Origin: CAYFPX01 sp964501915
Lineage (GTDB): Bacteria; Myxococcota_A; UBA796; CAJQPC01
Direction: 5' to 3'
Assembly (NCBI GenBank): GCA_964501915.1
Contig: CAZCVP010000017.1
Span: 1 to 60,226, forward strand
DNA length: 60,226 bases
Of this stretch, positions 9,313 to 18,084 are shown in pieces; within the stretch, counting starts at the first letter, position 1, and every line of letters begins with the position of its first letter. Made by a program: the position numbers and the translations under genes. The notes under the pieces were generated by a model. The model was not told the DNA's origin and made no database searches. It saw only the letters and a list, made by a program, of their open reading frames with translations.

Positions 9313-10932
9313 TCAGATCCCCCAGACGGGGGTCCTTGGCGGGGCCGAGGCCCGAAGCACGGCGACGTCGTCCTCCTGGAGGCCGAAGGCGCGCTCGACA
9401 CCGGCAGCGATCCGGGCCTCCAGGGCCGGCCGTTGCTGGGGCGCCGCCCCCTCGATCAGCGCGGCGACGCTCTCCCCGATCTCCCGCTGCAGCGATCCGG
9501 AGGCGTCCGGGATCGGCAGGCGCTCCACGAAGCCCCGCACGAGTCTCAGGGCCTCGTCCTTGCCGTGGGCCGCGTAGCGCCACATCCAGCACCACATCAC
9601 CGGGCTGTTCACCACCGCGAGCACGTAGTGGTCCGCACAGGGCCAGGCATAGGCCGTGTTGAGCAGGAAGAGGGGTCCGGGCGAGAGAGCGAAGCCGGGG
9701 CGCCAGGTGATGTCGGTGTGCACGATCTTGGGACCCTCGAAGAGCCGCCAGTAGGCCGTGGTGTCCTGGAGCTCGTACCAGGCGTAGGTGCCGGGCTTGC
9801 GGCCGGGGCCCGCGCGCCCCGGCTCTCGGGGCGTCAGCCGCTCCCGGAAGCGCTCCAGGTGGGCTCGAACGGCCGGGTAGGCCCCGAGGTCCAGGCCTCG
9901 ACGTAGGAAGAGCAGCCACTGTTCCGGCGGGGAGACGGACCACCGGCTCAGGTCCCTCCCCCGCGCGACCCGTCGCAGGACCTCGGCGGAACGCGGGTCC
10001 GCCGCCACCAGGGCGTCCCGGGTGGCACGGTCCACCACGAAGGCCGCGTTGAGGCCGGTCAGGACCCCGCGCCGAGGGGGGCCCGGGAGGACCTGCCCGA
10101 GCGGTGTGCCGCGGTCGGTCAGCTTCTCCAGGGCCTGCTGCACGGCCTCGGGCTCCAGGCACCACGGGGCCCGGCCGAGCCGCCGCCGGGCGACACGATG
10201 CACCGGCAGCCTCTCCGGGTCGTGCACACCGGGCACGGGGGGGCGCACCGCGACCGTGTCCGGACCTTCGCCCTCCTCAGGGCGGCGCAGGACCACGAGG
10301 CTGGGAAAGGCGTCGGTGGTGCCGAAGACCGGCGCGTGGCCGAGGTCCACGACCTCCTCGAGCCAGGCCTCCCGGGCCAACAGCTCCCGCAGCGCGGCGC
10401 CATAGGTCACGCGCAGCCACTTGTTGGACACCAGGAAGACCAGCCGCCCACCCGGCCGGAGCAGCTGGAGTCCACGTTCGAAGAAGCAGACATAGAGGTC
10501 GGAGGTGCCCGAGAAGGTGGCGTAGCGCCGTCGCAGGTGCTCCTTGCGGTCGCCGAGGCGTTCCTGGCGCACATACGGCGGATTGCCGAGCACCACGTCG
10601 TAGCCCTCGCCCACCGGATCGAGCAGGGCGTCCGCGAGGTGGATCCGGACACCGGGACCCACCGCTCGGCGGGCCTGCTCCACGCCGTCGGGGTCCAGGT
10701 CCACGCCGTGCAGGCAGCTCGCCAGCTCCCGGGGCGCGAGGTCGGGATGGAGCGCCTGGAGTCGCTGCCGCGCAGCGACCAGGAGCGCACCGGCTCCACA
10801 GGCGGGATCGAGCACCCGAGGAGGCTCCGGTGTGGCCTCCGGCAGGGCACGCCGGGCCATCCAGGCCGCCAGCGCAGGCGGCGTGTAGAAGACCCCGTGA
10901 TGGGAGCGGGTCTCCTTGTCCAAGGGCCTCAC
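9313..10932 (-). CDS. Orphan N6-adenine DNA methyltransferase (TaqI/Eco57I-like)
   Basis: Transfers methyl from S-adenosylmethionine to adenine N6 in DNA. Motif I is DPACGAGALL (about residues 43-52) and motif IV is the catalytic NPPY (about 116-119). The long C-terminal half, with WYELQDTTAYWR and KIVHTDITWRPGF, matches the TaqI_C type target-recognition domain found in Eco57I-like and BREX PglX enzymes. At 539 residues it lacks the N-terminal nuclease of type IIG enzymes. No restriction, BREX or DISARM gene is adjacent. The GTG start (10932) overlaps the upstream TGA. A solitary, regulatory methyltransferase is the simplest reading. Confidence 0.88.
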   Translation of the reverse strand: MRPLDKETRSHHGVFYTPPALAAWMARRALPEATPEPPRVLDPACGAGALLVAARQRLQALHPDLAPRELASCLHGVDLDPDGVEQARRAVGPGVRIHLADALLDPVGEGYDVVLGNPPYVRQERLGDRKEHLRRRYATFSGTSDLYVCFFERGLQLLRPGGRLVFLVSNKWLRVTYGAALRELLAREAWLEEVVDLGHAPVFGTTDAFPSLVVLRRPEEGEGPDTVAVRPPVPGVHDPERLPVHRVARRRLGRAPWCLEPEAVQQALEKLTDRGTPLGQVLPGPPRRGVLTGLNAAFVVDRATRDALVAADPRSAEVLRRVARGRDLSRWSVSPPEQWLLFLRRGLDLGAYPAVRAHLERFRERLTPREPGRAGPGRKPGTYAWYELQDTTAYWRLFEGPKIVHTDITWRPGFALSPGPLFLLNTAYAWPCADHYVLAVVNSPVMWCWMWRYAAHGKDEALRLVRGFVERLPIPDASGSLQREIGESVAALIEGAAPQQRPALEARIAAGVERAFGLQEDDVAVLRASAPPRTPVWGI

Positions 10933-11735
10933 TCCACCCAGGCGGTCGCCGGCTCCCAGACCGTGATCAGCTCGTCGAGCCCGCTGACGTTCCGTCGCTC
11001 GTAGTCGACGCTGGCCACCGAGCGCAGCCGGTAGTAGCCGGCGGGCGCAACCTCATGGGGCGCCCGGAAGAGGATCGGCCCGGTGTGGGCCTCGGCGCCC
11101 GGCGGGTCGACCACGCCGCGGGCTCGGGTGCCGTCGCAGTGCCAGGTGGTGGCGCCGTAGCTCGAGCCCCCGCAGCGGTGCACGTAGTTGGTGGCCCCGC
11201 CGGTGAAGTCCTCGACGAGGCCCAGCTCCTGGAGCGCCCAGGCGGCCACCGCGACGTCCAGGGCGTCCGCGAGCAGGTCGGGGTCGTAGCGGCTGGCGGG
11301 GTCCAGGGCCCGCCAGGTCCCCATGCCGTTGTACTGGGCCCGGTTGGCGCAGCTCGCGAAGCTCGCCCCCTGCCCGCAGCCGTCGAAGGGCCTCACCCGG
11401 GCCCCGAGGGGGTTCCAGATGGCCGGATCCCGCCGGTTGTCGACGGTGTAGAGGATGCCCACCGCCTCCTGGACCACGTTGCGGTTCACGACGAGCCGGT
11501 CCGCTCCCACCTCGGCCACGAGCAGGCGGACCGCCAGGGAGAGCTCGTGCTCCCGGGCCAGGGCCCGATAGCTGATGGGGCGGCGGACCTCGTCCGGGTA
11601 GTAGCCGACCCACAGCTCCGACCCTTCGTGGCTCACCGAGATCCAGCGGAGCGCCAGGCAGTCGGCCTCGCTGCCGCAGAAGACCTCGGGCGTGCCCTCC
11701 CAGAAGACCCGTGCGCCGTCCAGGCCCGGATCCAC
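10929..11735 (-). CDS. Probable SleB-like cell-wall hydrolase, start uncertain
   Basis: A 268-residue product from GTG 11735. The pattern LLVAEVG...AVGILYTVDNRR, followed much later by DFTGGATNYVHRC, resembles Hydrolase_2/SleB lytic enzymes (catalytic Glu in the first motif, GGATxY near the end). Several Cys residues suggest an exported protein. The frame stays open upstream to about 11843 and encodes a signal-peptide-like run (RLPSWLAPALAGALASSLA), but has no ATG, GTG or TTG there. Either an indel separates it from an ATG in the next frame or the start is non-standard. It is the first gene of the minus-strand operon and its stop overlaps the methyltransferase start. Confidence 0.6.
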   Translation of the reverse strand: MDPGLDGARVFWEGTPEVFCGSEADCLALRWISVSHEGSELWVGYYPDEVRRPISYRALAREHELSLAVRLLVAEVGADRLVVNRNVVQEAVGILYTVDNRRDPAIWNPLGARVRPFDGCGQGASFASCANRAQYNGMGTWRALDPASRYDPDLLADALDVAVAAWALQELGLVEDFTGGATNYVHRCGGSSYGATTWHCDGTRARGVVDPPGAEAHTGPILFRAPHEVAPAGYYRLRSVASVDYERRNVSGLDELITVWEPATAWVE

Positions 11736-11965
11736 CCCGCCGGCGAGGGCTTCGGGAGCCAGGCTCGATGCCAGCGCCCCGGCGAGAGCCGGAGCGAGCC
11801 AGGAGGGGAGTCGGATGTGCCAGGGTCCGGGAGGGGACGGTGCATCCTAACTTCGGTCGGCACAGGACAGGGGGTCAGGTAATTCGCCTTTCGCCTTTTC
11901 GCCTTTCGCCTCTTCCAGCCGGCGCCACCCGCCCAAGCCCCCTGATCACCGTGCTAAGGAGCGAC

Positions 11966-13486
11966 GTGGCCCCGATCCTGCTCTCGCTCCTCGCCTGCAC
12001 CGACCCGGGCGACACGTCGACGCGGGACTCGACCGCGCCGGCGCCGACCTGCGACGTCGCCATCGAGGAGGTCGTCGTCACCGACAACCCGCTCCTGGTC
12101 CTGGAGAAGCGCTTCCAGGTCACCTTGGACCGAACGGCGACCGCCTGGGTGACCTGCACCGCGGACCGGGTCCCCGAGGAGCTGCACCTGGCCGAGTCCA
12201 GCGAGCCCGACACCGCCCACGACTTCGTGCTGCACGGCCTGCTGGGCGACACGGCCTACACCTGCACCGTGAGCGCACCCTGCGGCGAGGGCGGCCAGGT
12301 CGATCACAGCGAAGAGGTCCTCACCGCGCCCCTCCCGGCCTCCCTGCCCACCTTCGTCGCCAGCCGCGGCGAGCACACCACCGGCCACTACACCCTCTTC
12401 AACGACGCCGATGTCTGCAACGACAGCGACCAGCGCCTGGTCATCGTCGACGACCACGGCCGCGTGCGCTGGTACCACGACGTGCCCGAGGACCTGGACA
12501 TGGACCTCGACGCCCACCTGACCCCCGACGGCCACATCTACTACGGCGGCGGCTGGGGCCTGATGGACTTCGAGGCCGACCAGCGGGGCCTGGTGCGGGT
12601 GATCGACCTCTCCGGTGCCGAGCAGCTCCTGCGCACCGCTCCCGCCTTCGGCATCAGCTTCAACCACCACAGCGAACCGCGTCCCGACGGCACGCAGATG
12701 AGCCTGACCTCGGACCTGAACCAGGCCGACGGGCTGCCCTTCGTCGGCGTGGGCGCCGAGATCTACGACCCGATAGCCGGCGAGGTCCTGTGGTCCTGGA
12801 GCAGCCAGCAAGCGGTCGACGCCGGCACCCTGCCCCCGCCGGACCGCCCCGGCTCCAACCCCTACTGGGCGAACTCGATGAGCCTGGTGGACGAGCCCGA
12901 CGGCACGAAGTCCGTCTACCTCAGCTTCTTCGCCGGCGACCAGATCGTGAAGGTGGACTACGACACCGGGGAGATCGACTGGATCCATGGCGCCGAGGGC
13001 GACTTCACCCTGATCGACGCCCAGGGGGAGCCTGAGGGTCTCGGTCGCTGGCACTACAGCCAGCACGACCCCGAGATCGACGGCGACCGCATCCTGATGC
13101 ACGACAATGGCGGCGATCGACCCGGCGATCCGTACAGCCGGGCCGTGGAGTTCACCGTCGACGAGTCCACGATGACCTCCACCATCACCTGGGAGTACAC
13201 CGAGGACGGCTGGCTGGAGCCGATCATCGGCGACGCCGACCGGCTGGACAATGGCAACGTGCTGATCACGATGGGCCACTGTGCCTGCTGCTGGTGGGCC
13301 CTCGGAGAAGACCACTGGTCGGCCCTGGTCGAGGTCGACCCGGCCACCAACACCGTCGACTGGCGCCTCGACTGGCCCGACGACTCCCACGGGTCCTACC
13401 GCTCGGAACGACTCGGAGGCTGCGACCTCTTCGCCAACGCCGCCACCTGCCCGGCCGTCGCGGACCGGGTAGAGGCCCTGCGATGA
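11966..13486 (+). CDS. Arylsulfotransferase-like (ASST) beta-propeller lipoprotein
   Basis: A 506-residue exported protein. GTG 11966 follows AAGGAG at ideal spacing and opens MAPILLSLLAC (Cys at 11), then an Asp/Thr/Ser linker. The body resembles bacterial ASST/Arylsulfotran_2 proteins: a six-bladed-propeller pattern with conserved VIVDDHGRVRWYH, FNHHSEPRPDGT, QIVKVDYDTGEIDWIHG, WHYSQHDPEI and DRLDNGNVLI. Conserved His residues in FNHHSE and QHDPE match the ASST pattern, where a His carries the sulfuryl group. Many relatives are probably non-catalytic propellers, so activity is uncertain. The stop overlaps the next ATG. Confidence 0.85.
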   Translation: MAPILLSLLACTDPGDTSTRDSTAPAPTCDVAIEEVVVTDNPLLVLEKRFQVTLDRTATAWVTCTADRVPEELHLAESSEPDTAHDFVLHGLLGDTAYTCTVSAPCGEGGQVDHSEEVLTAPLPASLPTFVASRGEHTTGHYTLFNDADVCNDSDQRLVIVDDHGRVRWYHDVPEDLDMDLDAHLTPDGHIYYGGGWGLMDFEADQRGLVRVIDLSGAEQLLRTAPAFGISFNHHSEPRPDGTQMSLTSDLNQADGLPFVGVGAEIYDPIAGEVLWSWSSQQAVDAGTLPPPDRPGSNPYWANSMSLVDEPDGTKSVYLSFFAGDQIVKVDYDTGEIDWIHGAEGDFTLIDAQGEPEGLGRWHYSQHDPEIDGDRILMHDNGGDRPGDPYSRAVEFTVDESTMTSTITWEYTEDGWLEPIIGDADRLDNGNVLITMGHCACCWWALGEDHWSALVEVDPATNTVDWRLDWPDDSHGSYRSERLGGCDLFANAATCPAVADRVEALR

Positions 13487-15048
13487 CCTGGCTCGCCGCC
13501 TTCGCCCTGCTCGCCTGCCCTCCCAGCCCCGACGACTCGGGAGACACGGGGCCCTGCGGCGGGGATGCCTACACGGACTTCTACCGGGACAGTGACGGCG
13601 ACGGCTTCGGCGACCCGAACGAGACCCAGGCAGCCTGCGAGGTCCCTGCGAACCACGTCGAAGACGCCTCGGACTGCGACGACGACGATCCAGCGGTCCA
13701 CCCCGACGCGACCGAGGTCTGCGACAACGGGCTGGACGATGACTGCGATCGCAGCCCCGGGACCTGCGGCGCCAGCGGCGTGATGGACGGGACGACCGGC
13801 GGTGCCGTCCTGCTGGGCGACGGCGACGCGGGCCGCTCGGTGGCCGGCGCCGGCGACACCGACGGCGACGGCCTGGACGAGGTCCTGGTCGGCGCACCCG
13901 AGACCTCATCAGACGCCGGCGGTGCCTACCTCGTCGGGGGCCCACCCAACGGCGAGAGCCGGCTCGACGCCGGCACGACCACGCTGGTCGCCAGCGCCCT
14001 CGAAGGACGCGCCGGCTACAGCGTCGCCGGCCCGGGCGACATCGACGGCGACGGCCACGATGACGTCTTCGTCGGCGCACCCCACACCGCGGCCGGCGGC
14101 ACCGCCTACCTGCTCCTGGGACCGCTGGACGGGAGCGAGGACCTCGACCAGGCCAGCCGGGTCTTCGACGCCGAGCTGATCGACGATCGCGCCGGCCAGG
14201 CCGTCGCCGGGGCCGGCGACACCGATGGAGACGGCTTCCGGGACCTGCTGGTCGGCGCCCCCGAGGCGGGGCGCGGCATCGTCTACCTCGTCCGCGGTCC
14301 GACCTGGGCCTCGGACACCCTGCGCGACACCCCGGACCGCATCGAGAGCGAGGTCGACAGCCCTTCGACGGGCTTCGCCCTCGCCTCGGGCGACACCGAC
14401 GGCGACGGCCTCTCGGACGTCCTGCTCGGCGTGCCCCAGGACGGCGCCGACAGCTCCGAGGCGGGCGCGGCCTACCTCTTCCGCGGACCCCTGACCGGCA
14501 CCCTCTCCATCGAGGACGCCGCCGCCGCCTTCAACGGCGCCGAGCCCCTGGACTGGGCGGGCTCCGCGGTCGCGCTGGGAGACCTCGACGACGACGGCGA
14601 CGCCGACCTCGTCATCGGTGCCTACCGCCACGACAGCGGCGGCACCCAGGCCGGCGCCGTCTACGTGATCTACGGTCCGGCCGACGGCCAGCTCCGAGAC
14701 GCCGACCACGTCCTCTACGGCACCGAGGACCAGGAACACGTGGGCATCTCGCTGGCCGTGGTGCCCGACCACGACGGCGACGGCCACGCCGACCTGCTGG
14801 TGGGCGCCGACCGCTCCTGGGACGACCACGGAGGCGCCTGGCTCCTGACCGGTCCGCTGACCGGCAGCGGCTCCCTGGACCAGGCCCACGCCCTGGTGAC
14901 CGGTGGCCAGGAAGGCAGCCGCGCCGGCACCAGCGTGGCCTCCGCGGGGGACGTGGACGGTGACGGCACCTCCGACCTGCTCCTGGGCGTGCCGGTCCAC
15001 GGCGAGGGAGGGGCGGCCTACCTCGTCTACGGTGGCCCCGGGTACTGA
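13483..15048 (+). CDS. MopE/FG-GAP lipoprotein with seven-bladed propeller
   Basis: A 521-residue lipoprotein starting at ATG 13483, inside the stop of the ASST-like gene. The signal is MTWLAAFALLAC (Cys at 12, uncharged) followed by a DDSGDTG linker. One MopE-like unit (DSDGDGFGD, CDDDDPAVHP, CDNGLDDDCD) spans about residues 35-90. Seven FG-GAP blades follow, each with GDxDGDG..D.L.G.P (for example AGDTDGDGLDEVLVGAP), consistent with one closed integrin-alpha-like propeller with Ca2+ loops. It probably works with the ASST-like partner at the cell surface, as the pair is translationally coupled. Confidence 0.9.
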   Translation: MTWLAAFALLACPPSPDDSGDTGPCGGDAYTDFYRDSDGDGFGDPNETQAACEVPANHVEDASDCDDDDPAVHPDATEVCDNGLDDDCDRSPGTCGASGVMDGTTGGAVLLGDGDAGRSVAGAGDTDGDGLDEVLVGAPETSSDAGGAYLVGGPPNGESRLDAGTTTLVASALEGRAGYSVAGPGDIDGDGHDDVFVGAPHTAAGGTAYLLLGPLDGSEDLDQASRVFDAELIDDRAGQAVAGAGDTDGDGFRDLLVGAPEAGRGIVYLVRGPTWASDTLRDTPDRIESEVDSPSTGFALASGDTDGDGLSDVLLGVPQDGADSSEAGAAYLFRGPLTGTLSIEDAAAAFNGAEPLDWAGSAVALGDLDDDGDADLVIGAYRHDSGGTQAGAVYVIYGPADGQLRDADHVLYGTEDQEHVGISLAVVPDHDGDGHADLLVGADRSWDDHGGAWLLTGPLTGSGSLDQAHALVTGGQEGSRAGTSVASAGDVDGDGTSDLLLGVPVHGEGGAAYLVYGGPGY

Positions 15049-15157
15049 CCGCGTCGCGGACCGTACGGGCTCCAGGCCCGCCCCGGACCGTGGATTCTCC
15101 TTCCATAGTCCCGCGTGCCTGCAGTAGGCTGGGCACAGCGGACAAGAAGGGCTCCGC

Positions 15158-15172
15158 AAGGCACTGGACCTG
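15158..15172 (+). promoter_or_regulatory. AAGG and candidate CTG start of the ECF sigma gene
   Basis: AAGG at 15158-15161 lies eight bases before CTG 15170-15172, which is in frame with the sigma-factor gene. There is no ATG, GTG or TTG in frame between the upstream TAG and GTG 15266, yet region 2 homology begins before 15266. This makes CTG 15170 the best-placed candidate start. Confidence 0.35.
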
Positions 15173-15742
15173 GAACTCAGACTTCCCAATGAAGGGGACC
15201 TCGGGCCTCGCTTCTGTGCGGGCGACCCGCAGGCCTTCGAGACGCTCGTCACCCCCCACCTGGACGTGCTCTACACCCTCTGCCTCCGCCTGGTCGGGCG
15301 ACCGGAGCAGGCGGAGGACGTCGCCCAGGAGACCCTGGCCAAGGCGCTGGCCGCCTGCCACCGCTATGACCCCTCGCGACCCTTCCGGCCCTGGTTGCTC
15401 ACCATCGCCCGCAACACCTGCCGCGACCGGGCACGCAGCGCTTGGATGCGACGGGTGGTGGTGCTGGTCCGGCCCGCCGTCGATCCGGATGCGAACACCT
15501 TCGACGACCTGGCGGCAAGGGAGCGCGACGCGGTGGTGCGCTCGGCCCTGGCCACCCTGCCGCTGACCTACCGCGAGGCCGTCGCCCTCTTCCACCTGGA
15601 AGGGGTCGGCTACGCCGAGATGTCGGAGATCACCGGCAGCACCGTCTCGGCCCTCAAGCAACGCGTACGTCGAGGCAATCAGATGCTCCGGCGCGCGATC
15701 GAGCGAATGTATCCGGAGCTTCTGGCCGATCGTATAGGGTGA
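15170..15742 (+). CDS. ECF-type RNA polymerase sigma factor
   Basis: Directs RNA polymerase to a specific promoter set. Region 2 is clear: FCAGDPQAFETLVTPHL, then LRLVGRPEQAEDVAQETL with the typical AED..QET core. Region 4 is LPLTYREAVALFHLEGVGYAEMSE..., with an HTH (TGSTVSALKQRVRRG). The first canonical start is GTG 15266, but that would remove the opening of region 2, so coordinates run from the candidate CTG at 15170. A lost base after another upstream start is the alternative. It leads a four-gene operon with a secreted protein and two glycan-binding-domain envelope proteins. No zinc-finger anti-sigma gene is present. Confidence 0.85.
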   Translation: MELRLPNEGDLGPRFCAGDPQAFETLVTPHLDVLYTLCLRLVGRPEQAEDVAQETLAKALAACHRYDPSRPFRPWLLTIARNTCRDRARSAWMRRVVVLVRPAVDPDANTFDDLAARERDAVVRSALATLPLTYREAVALFHLEGVGYAEMSEITGSTVSALKQRVRRGNQMLRRAIERMYPELLADRIG

Positions 15743-15762
15743 TCGGAGAGAGGTTGACGGCA

Positions 15763-16416
15763 ATGGGTGTTCTTGGACTGCTGGTCGCGATCTGCTTGGG
15801 CACCGCCCCCGTGTTCGCGGCCGAACCCCTTCCCCCGGAGGTCGCCGTGGTGATCGAGCACGCGCGCGAGGCGGGCCTGCCCACGGCCCCGCTGGAGGCC
15901 AAGGCCCTCGAGGGACTCTCCAAGGGTGTTCCCCCCCAGCGCATCGCCGGGGCGCTGTCGCGCCTGGAGGCGTCGATGGCGGCCACGGCTCGGTCCCTGG
16001 GCGCTGGGCTGTCCACCAGCGACCCGGCCGGTCACCTCACGGCGGGCGGCGCCGCCCTGACGGCCGGTGCCTCGGAGACCGCCCTCCGCCAGGTCAGCGA
16101 GGACGTGCCGGAGCACCGCGTGGTCGCCACCCGCACCCTGGCCGACCTGATGGTCCAGGGCTTCAGCGAGCCCCAGGCCCTGGACCTCGTCCGGGGAGCG
16201 AGCCACAGCGCGGATCCCAGCCGGGCCCTGTCCGGCCTCGCCACCACGGCCGCCAGCCTCGTGAACTCCGGCCTGACGCCCACGGCCGCCACGGAGCAGC
16301 TCCACAACCAGCAGAAGAACGGCAAGCACCCCCTCGGCAACGTGCCGCCCCAGAGCCGCGAGGACCTGCCCGAGCCCGCCCAGGACGCCCCTGGCAAGGG
16401 TCCGAAGCCCAAGTGA
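15763..16416 (+). CDS. Secreted Ala/Leu-rich protein of unknown function in sigma operon
   Basis: I do not recognise the family. The 217-residue product begins with a good signal peptide (MGVLGLLVAICLGTAPVFAA). The mature part is mostly helical, with repeated segments of the type EALDLVRGAS / GLTPTAATEQL, and a polar Lys/Pro tail. No membrane helix or Cys follows the signal, so it should be periplasmic. ATG 15763 is used; an in-frame TTG at 15754 lies closer to the GGAGAGAG at 15745-15752. It lies 20 bases after the sigma gene and 7 before the next, so it is surely in the same transcript. It may be a regulator or target of the sigma factor. Confidence 0.7.
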   Translation: MGVLGLLVAICLGTAPVFAAEPLPPEVAVVIEHAREAGLPTAPLEAKALEGLSKGVPPQRIAGALSRLEASMAATARSLGAGLSTSDPAGHLTAGGAALTAGASETALRQVSEDVPEHRVVATRTLADLMVQGFSEPQALDLVRGASHSADPSRALSGLATTAASLVNSGLTPTAATEQLHNQQKNGKHPLGNVPPQSREDLPEPAQDAPGKGPKPK

Positions 16417-16423
16417 GGTCGGC

Positions 16424-16915
16424 ATGAGGGACTACGGCGAGCACCTGATCACCCACGAGGCCCCCGAGGGGCTGGTCCCAGGCCGGCCGGTCGCGGCGAG
16501 CAGAGCACGAGGCTGGAGGAGCCCCGTCGCCATCGTGGCGGCCTTCCTGCTGGGACTGGGCTTCGGACAGCTCGAGCGGGGCAGCCCGCCCGCTCCCGGA
16601 CCGACGGCCGACGTCGTGCTCGCCGAGGCCACCCTGCCCGTGGCCGGCCAGGGCACCGAGATCCCGGTGCGCCTGGTCCTGCTGGCGCCCGAGGCCGAGG
16701 CCGTGACCGTGGCCGGGAGCTGGAACGGGTGGGACCCCCGCCAGGTCACCCTGGAACGCACCGAAGACGGCCTCTTCCACGCCGTGGTCCACCTGCCGCG
16801 CGGTCGCCACGAGTACATGTTCGTGGTCGATGGCACCCACTGGGTGACCGATCCGACCGCGGCGCTCGCCGTGGACGATGGCTTCGGCAACCAGAACGCC
16901 GTCCTGGAGATCTGA
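16424..16915 (+). CDS. Membrane-anchored AMPK/CBM48-type glycan-binding protein
   Basis: A 163-residue protein with a short cytoplasmic N-terminus (about 32 residues), one membrane helix (PVAIVAAFLLGLGFG), a Pro-rich linker, and a C-terminal E-set domain of the AMPK1_CBM/isoamylase early-set type. The hallmarks are VAGSWNGWDP, LPRGRHEYMFVVDG and DDGFGNQNAVLEI. Such domains bind alpha-glucans in other proteins; here the domain should be periplasmic. The N-terminus is too short for a classical anti-sigma domain, but the position directly behind an ECF gene is where an anti-sigma usually lies. The TGA is followed in the same frame, six bases on, by the TTG of the next gene. Confidence 0.82.
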   Translation: MRDYGEHLITHEAPEGLVPGRPVAASRARGWRSPVAIVAAFLLGLGFGQLERGSPPAPGPTADVVLAEATLPVAGQGTEIPVRLVLLAPEAEAVTVAGSWNGWDPRQVTLERTEDGLFHAVVHLPRGRHEYMFVVDGTHWVTDPTAALAVDDGFGNQNAVLEI

Positions 16916-16921
16916 GGGCCC

Positions 16922-18049
16922 TTGGGGGCCGCGACCACCGCCGTCGCCGGAGTCCTGGTCCTCCCGGGGGGGCCGGCGGCCCCGGACACGGCCACCATCT
17001 CCGACACCAGCGCCGACGTCGCGCTCTACACAGGGGGCGACTGGTGGGGTGAGGGCGTCGCCCCGACCGGCGAGGCCCGGGCGAGCGCCGCCACGCGACG
17101 AACCCTGGGAGCCGCCACCTGGAGCGGAGGCTATGCCCTGCTGCTCCAGGGCTGGACCGAGCCCTTCTGGGCCGACGCACACGTGCTCCAGCTCGAGGCC
17201 AACACCCCGGGGCGCCACCGCCTCGGGGGGGTGGGCACCCTGCGGGCGAGCGGGCGCATGGGCTGGGCCGAAGCCACCCTCGGCGCCACCGGTTCCTTCC
17301 GGCTGCCGGCCCAGGTCCAGCTCAACCTCCAGGCCGGACCGACCGTGCGGGGAGAGGCCGAAGCGGCGGGACTCGGCCTGGCCGCCGTGGCCCGGGCCAC
17401 CCGGATCCTCTCTCCACGGGCCACCGTGAGCCTGCGGGTCGACGCCCGCGGCTGGCGCGGCGAGGACCTGGTGCCTTCCACCCTCGACGCCGACCTCTCC
17501 GCCTCCTGGGCCCCCCGACCGGGCTGGACCCTGTGGGGGGATCTCGGCTGGAGCCGCCTGGGCGGCAACCACAAGACCCCCTATTGGGCGGGCCTCCCCG
17601 GAGGGGGCGGCCACTACGGGAGGGTGCTCGGCGCCGTCACCTACAGCCTCTGGCGTGGCCTCGGGATCGCCGCCGAGGTCCGCTACGATGAGCTGCTGCT
17701 GGCAGACGGCGGCTCCCGACTGAGAGCGGTCCTCGGCGTGACGGGCCGGCTGGGCCGCATTCGAGGACCCGCGCCCAACATGCACGACCCCACCGGCGTG
17801 TGGTTCGAGGTGGTGGTGCCGGGAGCCACCGAGGTGGTCCTGGTGGCCTCGTTCCGCGACTGGGAGCCGATCCAGCTCGAGCCGACCGGACCGGACCGCT
17901 GGGCGGTGGAGCTCCCCGTCCCTCCCGGCGAGCACGAGTACCTCTACCTGGTCGACGGGGAGCCCTACGTGCCCCCCGACGCGGCCTTGCTGAGACCCGA
18001 CGGCTTCGGCGGGGCGAACGTGGTCCTGCTGGTGGGCCCAGACGGCTGA
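16922..18049 (+). CDS. Outer-membrane-barrel-like protein with C-terminal CBM48-type domain
   Basis: A 375-residue protein from TTG 16922, two codons after the previous TGA and in the same frame. After an uncharged signal-like start, residues about 45-275 form many alternating amphipathic strands (RHRLGGVGTLRASGRMGW, VQLNLQAGPTVRGE, YSLWRGLGIAAEVRYDELL), as in a small outer-membrane barrel. The last about 90 residues are a second AMPK/CBM48-like domain (VLVASFRDWEP, VPPGEHEYLYLVDGEPYV, DGFGGANVVLLV), paralogous to that of the gene before. An outer-membrane partner to the inner-membrane CBM48 protein is inferred. The barrel call is from strand pattern only. Confidence 0.75.
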   Translation: MGAATTAVAGVLVLPGGPAAPDTATISDTSADVALYTGGDWWGEGVAPTGEARASAATRRTLGAATWSGGYALLLQGWTEPFWADAHVLQLEANTPGRHRLGGVGTLRASGRMGWAEATLGATGSFRLPAQVQLNLQAGPTVRGEAEAAGLGLAAVARATRILSPRATVSLRVDARGWRGEDLVPSTLDADLSASWAPRPGWTLWGDLGWSRLGGNHKTPYWAGLPGGGGHYGRVLGAVTYSLWRGLGIAAEVRYDELLLADGGSRLRAVLGVTGRLGRIRGPAPNMHDPTGVWFEVVVPGATEVVLVASFRDWEPIQLEPTGPDRWAVELPVPPGEHEYLYLVDGEPYVPPDAALLRPDGFGGANVVLLVGPDG

Positions 18050-18084
18050 CCGGCGTCGAGGTGGACGAACCCGACTTGGAGTAT

